Source: Cymbidium sinense (taxonomy: Eukaryota; Streptophyta; Magnoliopsida; Asparagales; Orchidaceae). Taken from it: a DNA stretch of 64,000 nucleotides. The DNA lies in the NCBI GenBank assembly GCA_021442155.1, contig CM038228.1, positions 85,886,114-85,950,113 on the forward strand, given 5' to 3'. Of this stretch, positions 1 to 9,230 are shown piece after piece. The position numbers and the translations under genes were made by a program. The notes under the pieces are model-generated. The model was not told where the DNA came from, ran no database searches, and saw only the letters and a list, made by a program, of their open reading frames with translations. How positions within the stretch are numbered: position 1 is the first letter of the stretch; every line of letters begins with the position of its first letter.

Positions 1-1053
1 AAGTTTGGAGTGATTTGAAAGCAAATTTGACCAAGCTCATGGAGGTAAGTCAAAAAGGCTTAGAAGAAAATTAATTTAGTTTGATTTGGTTTTGATCATT
101 AGAATGTGGGTTTCAATTATATTTGTGAATATAAATGAAGATATAATTTATTTATGAGAAAATCATTTGATTTTGGGTTGATTTGAATGGGATTTACCTA
201 AGCTCATGGGGGTAGGTCCATATGGCTTAGAAAGGGTCTTGGTTGGATTTGGATTTAGTTTGATTTGGTTTTGGTTATTTGAGTTTATATTTCATTTATA
301 TTTGTGAATATGAATGAAGATATAAATGATTCATGAAGAGATCAATCAAGTTTGGAATGATTTGAATGGGATTTGGCTAAGCTCATGGGGGTAGGTCCAT
401 ATGGCTTAGGAAGGGTCTTGGTTGGATTTGGATTTGGTATGATTTGGTTTTGATTATTTGAGTTTATATTTCATTTATATTTGTGAATATAAATGAATAT
501 CTAAATGATTCATGAGGAGATCAATCAAGTTTGGGTTAAATTGGGTGGAGATTTGGCTAAGTCCATGGAATTCAATCATAAGGCTTAAGGAGGATTTGGG
601 AGTTTAAATTTGATTTTGGGTTTCAATCATTTGGAATTGAGTTTGGACTTGAATTTGATAAATGATTGAGGGATTGATCTTTGAAAATCAACTGAATTTG
701 GATTGATTTGAATTTGGCTAGGGTTAAGCCCATAAGATAAAATCATAGGGCTTAGCAGGATTTCAATTTTGAATTTGATTATGGGTTTCGATCATTTGAT
801 TTGGAATTTGCATTTGAAGATTTGGTTTGAGAAGGTAAACATAGGTTGGGTTTAGGCCACAAGATGGATAAGTCTTCCTAAATCTCTAAGGCATAACCTA
901 CCCTCATGGCTAACCCTTCTAAGTCTCTAGGCTTAGGTTAAGCATTCACCTAATCACTAGAAGTATCTTAAGATTAAGGAGCTCTTAGTGTCTATAAGAG
1001 TCCTAGATCTATGATGAGGAGAATAAGAACTCACTCCAAAACTAAGGTCAACA
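1..1053 (-). repeat. 5' end of the left (3') LTR of the Tat-type element
   Basis: This stretch matches the right-hand ends of the copies at about 19600-20519 and 26800-27432, finishing with the same GAACTCACTCC...AGGTCAACA terminus, which is TGTTGACCT on the minus strand. Inside are about four tandem units of roughly 170-180 bp, marked by AAGCTCATGG or its variants near 33, 200, 379 and 559. The remaining 7-8 kb of this LTR should lie left of the window. There is no gene in it. Confidence 0.75.
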
Positions 1054-1387
1054 TACATCTTCCTGAATGAGGGACCACTGGGGTGATGCACTAGCAGGGT
1101 AACACATTAGCCCGACCTAGAGCAGCTAATGAGTGAGTGCCACAGGGGGCGTTATCCCACATCAAAGTAGCCCGAGACAAAAGATGTTTTTTTTTTTGTA
1201 TTCTATGTGAAGTTTGTGTTTATGTTGTGTTGATGAAGGATTGGATGCTACGGGTTCTCTTACACATACCCTAAACACATCATGGATTCACGAACAAAGA
1301 TGTTTTCAAATGATGAGGAGATATGATTTAAAAAGGAACTTTATTGATGATGATTGTTTTCAAACATAGTATTATGGATAATATTTA
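1054..1387 (-). other. 3' untranslated segment between integrase tail and left LTR
   Basis: This is non-coding element sequence. A purine-rich run GGAAGATG lies just before the LTR start on the minus strand (1056-1066), but it is a poor match to a normal polypurine tract. A short T-run lies near 1186-1198. Nothing else was recognised. Confidence 0.4.
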
Positions 1388-1535
1388 TTTAAGTCATCTA
1401 TTGGAAGCATCAGGCGCTCTCCTTTATGGTTAATCAGTTGATACGATCCTCCTAGGTAGGCCTTTTCTATGACAAAAAGTCCCTCCCAAGTGGGTTCAAA
1501 TTTGCCACTCATCTTGCAACGGGCAACAACAACCT
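1388..1535 (-). pseudogene. Remnant of integrase C-terminal tail
   Basis: Minus-strand translation across this stretch gives a run containing KFEPTWEGLFVI, then AYLGGSYQL, GERL and a final DDLN. This is the typical end of plant Ty3/gypsy polyproteins, where the family reads roughly 'G-x-W-EGP-Y-V-I ... G-x-Y-x-L ... N-x-x-x-L'. Upstream, where a zinc-binding HHCC region and a DDE catalytic core of some 250 residues should sit, the sequence passes within about 100 bp into the RNase H end. The integrase core has therefore been deleted from this copy. Identification rests on family resemblance only. Confidence 0.65.
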
Positions 1536-1615
1536 CAAGAGAGTTTGCTTACATTTTGTAATCTCATGGTCACCTCCAACTTTTCTTCACCCTTTTGGCC
1601 ACAACAACTTCCCCT

Positions 1616-2244
1616 TCATGAGAGTATTTTTTTTTTGATGAGTTTAGTATCAATAAGGGATAAGACTTGTCTATTTTGAACCATTATTGATATGGACTCA
1701 TCTTTCGGACATGCCAACTCCTTAGCAAGTATGGATAAAGCATTTGCTATAGCATTTTCCCCTTGAAGAATCTTAAAAATGGTAATCTCTAAAATTTGGG
1801 CCAACAAATCCATAGTGTACTTGTGGTAGTGATGGAGCTTAGATTTTAGAACCTTATTGGACCCAATGATTTGATTGATGACTAGAGAGTCCCTGAAGAT
1901 GTTGATGTTCTGGATGCTTAGAGTAATAGCTAACTCAGACCAGCAATCAAAGCCTCATATTTTGCTTCATTATTAGTGCAAGGATTGGATAGGTGATATG
2001 AGAATCTCATCACATCCCGGTCCAAAGTTAGGAGAACTACTCATACCCCTACCTTTCCTAGGATAGTAGATTGCGGTTCTTCTCCTCCTTGAGAGGAAGC
2101 TGCAACATCAAAGTACATCTCCCGGTGAATGCTAGTGTCCCCTAAGTTCATGATTTGTTCATCGGGAAGGTCATCACTCAGAGGAGAGTCAACAGGAAGT
2201 GGGTGTGCTGCTAAAAAATCTACTAGTGTTTGTCCTTCCATCAC
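1616..2244 (-). pseudogene. Second (additional) RNase H domain of Tat-type pol
   Basis: Reading down the minus strand from 2244, the translation starts with GQTLVDFLAAHPLP. It then shows the first catalytic aspartate block (EMYFDVAAS), then NNEAKYEALIAGL with the catalytic glutamate, then FRDSLVINQI with the next aspartate, and ends with the KELA segment near 1700. This is the RNase H found in Tat-lineage elements in addition to the one fused to reverse transcriptase. The frame is broken near 2040 and there is an in-frame stop in the middle. Its job was to degrade the RNA strand during reverse transcription. Confidence 0.8.
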
Positions 2245-2681
2245 ATGAAGGAGTACAAAAGTAATATCAAACTATGATAAAATCATGGACCAATGTGCCA
2301 ACCATCCAAATAGTATCGACCGTGTCATGAGATATTACAATGGATTGATTCTAGAGATTAAGTTCACCTTATGAGAAAGCATACAGTGTCATAGCTTTTG
2401 GGATGTAAAGATTAAAGCTAGAAAATATTTCTCAATGGGTGGATAATTCACTTTAATAAGGATTAGATGACGACTGGGGTAGTAGAGCATTCTCTTTTCC
2501 TTCATCATTCTTGGGCCAACAAAGTGCCAAGTGAGTCATCTAATGCAGTAGTGTAGAGGATGAGTGACTTACGGGATAGGGGCAACTAGAATCGACATCA
2601 TTATCAGGTAGTGCTTGATGTCTTCAAAGTTATGCTAACACTTATCAACCCACTTGAACTTGGCATCCTTTTTGACAATTA
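2245..2681 (-). pseudogene. RT-linked RNase H / connection domain
   Basis: The minus-strand reading shows KDAKFKWVDKC, then FEDIKHYL, SILVAPIP, LYYPSRHL, NYPPIEKYFLALIF and HKVNLISRINPL, in the order expected for the connection and first RNase H region of plant Ty3/gypsy pol. Stops and at least one frameshift interrupt it. Together with the next domain at 1616-2244 it gives the dual RNase H layout. Confidence 0.75.
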
Positions 2682-3578
2682 CTAAAAAGGATGGAACCTT
2701 CCTGATAGGTTGGATATGAAGCATCTTAAATACACCAACTGACCTTGAAATGATCTAATTTGAGTTATACTCTTAGGGGGTGGCATTTCTAATATCACTT
2801 TGATCTTCTCCAAATCGATCTCGATTCCCCGATGTTGGACAACAAACCCAAGGAAATTCCCTAAAGCTATGTCGAATGCACACTTAAAGGGGTTCATTTT
2901 GAGGTTAAATTATCTAAATCATTCAAAAACTACTCTCAAGTCAAAGAGATGGTTTTCCTTTTTTTTACTTTTGACTATGAGATCATCGACATAGCATTGA
3001 CTTAATGATGAATGAGTTTGTTGAAGATTCAAGTCATGGCCCGCTAGTAAGTAGCATCGACATTTTTAAGGCTAAAAGGCATGACATTGTAGCAATAAAT
3101 TTTGATCGGGGTTCAAAAAGTAGTGTTCTTCTCATCTTCAAGGGCCATCTTTATTTGGTTGTATCCATATGAGCCATCCATTAAGGAGAATACTGTGTGA
3201 GATGAGGTAATGTCCACCATCAATTCTGATATTGGTGGTGGAAATTCATCTTTTGGATATGTCTTGTTTAAGTCATTAAAATTAACACATATATGAATTT
3301 GGTCATTCCTCTTAACTAGGATGACACTAGCCAACCAGGTAGGGTATTTTTCTTTCTTGAAGAAGCCAGCATCAATCAGTTTCTTGACTTCAAAAATGAC
3401 CTACTATTCAATATCTAATCACATTCATCTAGGAGCTTGCTTGATAGGGTTAGCACTAGGCTCTATTGCTAGTTTATGGACTACTATGTTAGGAGATAAA
3501 CTAGGCATCTCTTCATAACTTCATGCAAAGCAGCCCTTAAACTCAATCAACTAACTAAGTCATTAGTTTCAATTTCAT
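2682..3578 (-). pseudogene. Reverse transcriptase domain of Tat-type pol
   Basis: Minus-strand translation gives, in order, VKKLIDAGFFKK, WLASVILVKR, ICVNFNDLNK, PPPISELMVD, FSLMDGSYGYNQI with the first catalytic aspartate, then CYVDDLIVKSKK with the YVDD active site (2982-2993), and finally KCAFDIALGNFLGFVV, GIEIDLEKI and LVYLRCFISNLS. This is a nearly full-length Ty3/gypsy reverse transcriptase. It is broken by stops near 3400-3440 and frameshifts between about 3110 and 2900. Both catalytic motifs are still readable, which suggests moderately recent decay. Confidence 0.9.
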
Positions 3579-4763
3579 TCAACAAGGAACTGATGTATGT
3601 TGGACGTAGATTATCTTAATCTCCAAGTTAATTTCTTTAAGCTCATCGATGGTTGACATGATCTCCTCTTCAAACTCTAGTAGTGCATCTTTGGCTTCAA
3701 AATCATCTAGACCATCTGAAGTTTCTAAGCACACCTCCTCATATGAGTTAATGTGATTTGAAAAGAACCAATTAGATTCCAAATGATTGGTGATGACTAA
3801 ATAATAATCGTCATCATCGACTAGACCCACTGTACCAAATCTAGTTTTGGTCTTGATTGAGAATGTATGCATTTGTTGTCACATAACCACTTGAAGTAAT
3901 CTGACCTGTGTTTAGACCAAGCATGTGGAATCAATCATTTCTTCGATAAATTTAGGACACATGACAAGTACCAATCAAAAGGTAATTCTATTAAATTTTT
4001 ATATGAATCATCCTCAAGTTCTACATTGACTTCTTGACTTAAGGATGATGCTCCCAGAAAGAACCTCCAAGTCTTCACATCTATGGATGACTTAGGGGCC
4101 TCCTTAACTACTAAACCCTCAACTTTTTTGTGAGGAAACTAGGGTTAGAGCTAAGGTTCCCAACTGATTCCTAACTATTTCACATATAGACTTGGATACA
4201 TTCGTTTTTTTTTTGGAGGCTAGTCTTCATCGTTATCTGGCCCAAATGTCACCTCCAAAGGAATCTGCTACTGAGAAGAGCTGGCTAGCATGCTAATCAT
4301 ATAAGACTCATCCTCTAAACTAGATTCTAAGTCTATATGGATAGCATGTGTACTCTTGGAACTAGGACATGTCTCCTATTGGGTGGCCAATAAGGAGGTT
4401 TACCACACCTATGACTGCCTCTGACTTGGCCTCTTCCTCTTCCTGGCAGAGGTCGGGTCATCCTATCCATATGTTCAAATGGAGTAACGAACTGTGAGTA
4501 GAATCTAATATCGAGCTCCACTTCCTCCTCCAAGTCTATTTCTCACTCTCTTTTTTTTCTTTTTTATTTTCTTTCTCTTTTTTTTCTTTTTCTCTTTCTT
4601 TTTCTTCCTCTTTTCCTTTTATTTTTAAACTTTGTCCAAGTTTGCAAGAATAGACTTCTTGATTTTGAGGGAGGTAGTACGCCGCATCCTCATATATGCT
4701 GACCTCGTGAACTGTAAATGGCATGAGATCTCCTTTAATACAATAGGCGATCCCACCTCTCAT
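3579..4763 (-). pseudogene. Protease-to-RT spacer of the polyprotein
   Basis: Open stretches at 3579-3872 and 4536-4763 carry the acidic, poorly conserved linker that lies between protease and reverse transcriptase in this lineage. The first ends in DELKEINLEI, a segment that usually precedes RT. The second contains VHEVSIYEDAAYYLPQ followed by about 27 residues that are nearly all K and E (4536-4620), seen on the plus strand as a T/C-rich tract. No enzymatic domain is visible. Frames are interrupted. Confidence 0.6.
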
Positions 4764-5348
4764 AAACTTTATACACTAATGTAGAGAGGATGGAATTGTG
4801 TTATTTTCATGTATCCATGATCTCCCAAGAAAAGCATTGAAGGATGTATTTGAGTCTATAATGTGAAATTAGCTTCAGTCTTCCAATCATCTATCTTCAA
4901 AGGCAATACTATGGAACCTAAGGCCCTCCTACCTTGTTCATTAAATCCTCTCAACATCATCCTTTCTTTTTGGAGTTTGGAGATGTTGATCCTCAAGTAG
5001 GCAAGGGTTCTTATGCTTATAATGTTGATTGATGCATCTGGATCAACCAACACTCTAGATAGCCTATATCTGCCAACATCCACTGTGAAGTAGAGGGGAC
5101 GGTTGTGCTCAATCATCCCTAGAAATAGGTCTTCATCACTAATAGGTCTTTGAATGGCATGCCTCATCTTCAATAGTGATTAGTTGAGCTAAGCATATCT
5201 CAGGATCAAGTAGGGCCTTGATTAGAGATTCTCTCATCTCTTTGGATAAGACAACAGTGGCGTATATGCTTAACTTAGCTGGCAACTTTCTAAGGTGAGC
5301 AAGAAAATTGTAATCAGCTCTAGCTTGGTCCTTCATAAGCATATCCAT
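4740..5348 (-). pseudogene. Aspartic protease region (gag-pol junction)
   Basis: The upstream part (5139-5348) reads LAHLRKLPAKLSIYATVVLS then KEMRESLIKAL, the conserved block before the protease in Tat-type elements. The protease follows with YFTVDVGRYRLSRVLVDPDA and SINI, then LRGFNEQGRRALGSIVLPL, and later FNAFLGRSWIHE near 4800-4840. The active site normally reads D-S/G-G/S; here it is VDPDASIN, so the conserved glycine or serine next to the aspartate is altered and the enzyme was probably inactive. A frameshift separates the 5' and 3' halves. Confidence 0.75.
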
Positions 5349-6110
5349 AGGTGGGGCATCTTGTGGAGGGGTTATCTGCTTACTGAAACCTATGACTTGC
5401 TAACCCTTATCGTGAGGTGCTACCCTAGGAGGTAGAACTTTGCCACTACGTAGGTTGACTTCGGTGACTTCATGTGGCGGGTTGGTGAAAATTTTTACCT
5501 ACTCATCGGGTATACCTACAACTTCTCTTACAGACCCTTGGAGTCAGATGACTCCAAGTCAATCTCAATGGGTGAACCCGATTGATTCAGAAAAGGAAAG
5601 TCTAATTCTGAATCATAAGAGAAAGGATAAGAATTATTTGTGCTACTATTATTATTTAAACTTGGAGAGGTTTCAATTGAAATGAGATCATCAAGATTAT
5701 CAAAAGTAAAGAAAAATATAAGTGGAATCTACTTTCTTCATTGCTTTCTTTCTAGGTAAAGGTACATGATAGAAATCAAGTAAACTAAGCAGAGCTAGGG
5801 GTTCAATGCCCTTGCGCATATATAATATTTCTATTAGCAGAAGAAGAGTTGGATGAAGTGGTAGTAGCTGCAACGGTGGAGGGAATGCAAGATTGGGATG
5901 ATGGTTGCACTTCTTGGCTATCCTGGGAAAGTGTGGACTGCTGCTGCTGCTTTTGAGCTCCCACCCTCCCCAAGTTAACTTTGGCAACTTACAAACCTTC
6001 CTTGATGTTGGAGGTTTGAGCTAACTCAGGCAGCTGCAAAGAAAGTTTCTTGATCTTAAAAATAATCTTTTTAGAGGTTTGGGATGAGGAGATATCCCAA
6101 CCTTCTTTTA
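5349..6110 (-). pseudogene. Gag C-terminal / pre-protease low-complexity region
   Basis: This is a minus-strand polyprotein segment without a firm domain match. It includes a serine-rich and then proline/leucine-rich stretch (5700-5987), which is normal for the gag-to-protease linker in this lineage. Short plus-strand open frames here (for example 5440-5685) are on the opposite strand to the element and have no support. Confidence 0.45.
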
Positions 6111-6632
6111 TCTTAATAAGATCACATGTATCCCCAAGGATTACTCTAATAGAGCTACATGGTTATTCTAACAAGTAATCCTTAGGGATAATTATGGCAC
6201 CCGACTTGTAGCTACTCTCAAGCTAGTTCTTGAAAGTGATACAATCTTCTAAGACATGACCTAACATACGATGGTAGGAACAAAAGTTAGGATCATCACT
6301 CTTGTTCACTTCCTCCGGCCTTTTAGGCTCAGGTAACTGAAAGTCAGGTTTCTTTAAGAGGTTCTTAAAGATTTTTCTAACTACCTCCTTTTGAATGAAT
6401 ATGGCTTATTCAATTTATTGGCAATAGTAGGTGGGTAGTAGTTACCTAATGGTGGGTATGAGTACCACTGTTGAGTGTACTCTTGTGGAGGTGGTGGTGG
6501 CAAACGTTATAGATGTGGTGGCTAGTATGATGGTCGAGGAGGTGGCAGTAGAGGTTGCTGAGCTTATGGTCTCTCAAACTAAACTCTAGTTGGTCATTTC
6601 CCCTCTACGACTTGTCCTAGCTCAAATACTTT
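6111..6632 (-). pseudogene. Gag nucleocapsid region with zinc-knuckle-like motif
   Basis: Minus-strand translation at about 6290-6240 gives CSYHRMLGHVLEDC, a C-x3-H-x4-H-x4-C arrangement as found in the nucleocapsid part of Tat-type gag. Upstream lies a proline/tyrosine-rich tract (PPPPP, QEYTQQWYSYPPLG, near 6430-6500). Downstream reads IIIPKDYL and GWDISSS. Its role would have been binding genomic RNA in the particle. Stops are present. Confidence 0.65.
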
Positions 6633-7185
6633 CTACATGGACTTGAAAGATTGGTCTTGAAAAGATAATTGTTTGGCTTCCACTTGCAAACTAGCCGCCT
6701 TGTTGATTAGTTTCTTAAAAGTTTTGATTGTAAAGCACTTGAGCATGAAAGCAATTGAGCCATGGATATTCTTAAGTAAAATTTCTATGGCATGTTGTTC
6801 AGACAGCTGTGGTTTGCATTTCATACTCAAGTTTTGCCACCTGAGAATATAATCAATAAAGGACTCATTGGAATTTTATTTTGTCACAACGAGGTTGCCC
6901 ACAGTTACCCTTTGTTGGGTTCCAAATCTCTTGAAAAAGAGATTCTCCAACTCAGCAAAAGTCTTCACCGAACTGTTGGGTAGTTCAGCGTACCAATCAA
7001 ATGCAACCTCGTGATTGACTACTAACAAACAAGCTAAAGAGAAGTATGTCACTGCCTCCGGTGTTGCAATAGTTGATTTTGAAATGTGTCATATGCTACC
7101 GCAGGTTCCCACTACCATCAAAGATCTTGAAGGAAGGTGGCACTAATCCCTTGGGATACTAGACAGTGTTAAACACCTCCAGGTA
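6633..7185 (-). pseudogene. Gag capsid domain (Retrotrans_gag type)
   Basis: Reading on the minus strand from about 7185: GLVPPSFKIFDGSGNLR, HMTHFKINYCNTGGSD, VAFDWYAELPNSSVKTFAEL, ENLFFKRFGTQQRVTV, then SFIDYILRW, LSMKCKPQLSEQHAIEILL, and LKCFTIKTFKKLINKA. This is the classic capsid block with the W-Y-x-x-L-P and F-x-x-R-F signatures. There is an in-frame stop after NLVVTK (about 6875) and others upstream. The capsid would have assembled the virus-like particle. Confidence 0.85.
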
Positions 7186-9230
7186 AGGCCTACCCTTTGG
7201 AATGGATGAACTACCCTGGGCTTATGCCAATGCTTCCTTATTTGTTGTTCCAACATCTATTTGATGTTCTTTTCATGCACAGAGGTACTATTTATGACCT
7301 TCCTATGCAAGCTGTCACTATCCTGATCCATAAGAGAAGTACTTGGGAGGTTCCAAGATGTGCAAAAGCTCAGGCCACTCGGCCTCCATAGGATTGGGTT
7401 GTGATGCTAGAGTTTGGTTTTGAAGTGATAGAACTGCCACTAATAAATCTTCAACCTCCTTTCCATTCTATTGATCTGCTCATCCTTCTACCTAAGCTGC
7501 TAAAGGAGGTGTTGGGTTGAGTGAGAGTGTCTCCTTCCTCAATCATGGCACCTTCCTGACTCTGATAGTCTCTATGGAGAGATCCCCGAGTATCGACCAT
7601 ATGGACTTATGTTGAGTCCTCAAATAGATCATCCTCATTGGGGTCGAAGGCAACCCTACCCTCTTTTGATATGAATGATCACCCCCATGAAATTATTTCT
7701 TCTTGACAAAGTAGTCTTCTAGGATGTCTTCTAAAGAATGGTCTCCTACTCTGCCGGGCTAGATTGGTACAAACACCATTGAAGGTTGATCTAACTCTAT
7801 GCACCTGATACTACCTACTAATTGGATGCTCTTGCTAGGAGGATCAACTTCCATGGGGACTGCACTGGTATCCCCTTCATCTACTATTACTAATGGCTAC
7901 AGTGGTGGCACAACCATGCCACTTTGGGATTGCCACTCCCTCTTTACCATGACTAAAGTAGGAGGTCGAATGGGAGAGCTCAACCACACCTCAGCTAGTG
8001 CGATGGATGGAGTGGAATTCTTAGGCTGTAGCCAGATCACCAATGGGGATGTCCTCTCTATATGTATACTTCTAGACCTTGGTAGGAACTATGGAAGAAG
8101 GGACTCGAACGGGTGATGGTGGATGGGGCGACACCAACTGCCCTCCTACTGGAACTCTCCTCCTATGGTTGGTGGTACCGATCAACACTATGTTATCCGC
8201 ATGATCGGCTCTAGTAGCCTAACAATCTGGAAAATTAACAAGGGTGGAGGTCGCCGATTACCGGGCATACCTCCTCCTCTTCTTCATGCCCTTTTGCATT
8301 GTAGCTTGACCTCAGTGGCCTTTTCCCTATGAGATCTATAATGCTCCTATGGATTACGTACCTAAATTGAATAATGCACCAGACTCTGAGCATTCATAGG
8401 CTTTACCAACCTGGCAAAGAATAGGCTTAAGACCGGCATAGGAATTCCTCCGCTCCCTAGCCATAACCTCAAAGTGTACTGGTGGTGGAGGCAATACAAT
8501 GATTCTCCTATAATCCTCCTCTCCATCTGAGGCTGAGAGGGGGTGGAACCTGCTATTGCTCAAGAGAGGAGAGGTCTTATGGGGAGAACCCACCTCAACG
8601 AAGTGGGAGGTAGCATCGATCTCTAATTGGCCTCATGGTGTCGCTTGATCTTCCGTTTCGGCAGTGTGTGAGATGGCAGAGAGAGAGAGTTAGAACCTAC
8701 CTCAAAGGTAGGGGAAACTCTCTCAGAAGCCAAGATAGCCTTCCCCCTTAGAAGTGGAGGAAACCAGTGAGGAGGTGCTAGCTCACACCAGGGCTACAGT
8801 AGGGACAATAACATACTACACTAGCTTGGGAACCATTAACACTGACACTACCGGAGCTGGCATAAAAGGAACTGGAACTGATGTCATTGCACAGACCTCG
8901 ATAACCTACCTCTTCAGAGAGGAAAACATGGACTCAGACTACAGGTCAAAGCGAAGGAGTGGCTTCTATCCCGCCACCTCCTCTCTACTAACAGTGGTGA
9001 GGGCTACCCCATCACAAGTAACTTTGATGGTATCAAAGCCATGGCCAAACTGAATTAGGTGGGTGGTGGTCATGGTGTGTATGGCCTGATCCAGGGCTAG
9101 ATTCACACCCGACGGAAAAGAGAAGATGAACTTGTTGGGAGCCATAGTAACTAAACTAGGGATGGAGAAGGAGCTAACTGTGTTGATACCTCCGCATTTG
9201 TTGAAACATAACTGAATCAAACCTTCACTT
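7186..9230 (-). pseudogene. Gag N-terminal region / upstream ORF remnants
   Basis: This 2-kb region precedes the capsid block on the element's coding strand. Two open stretches remain: 8966-9220 (containing MAPNKFIFSFPSG, a plausible original start of gag or of the extra ORF seen in Tat elements) and 8354-8593. Neither shows a known domain. Base composition is richer in G+C than the flanking repeats, consistent with former coding sequence. The opposite-strand frames at 7799-8332 and 8754-9053 look like shadows. Confidence 0.5.

Noticed and set aside
7799..8332. Plus-strand frames of 105 and 69 residues
   Set aside because: They lie opposite the gag-side coding strand of the Tat-type element and have no recognisable domain.
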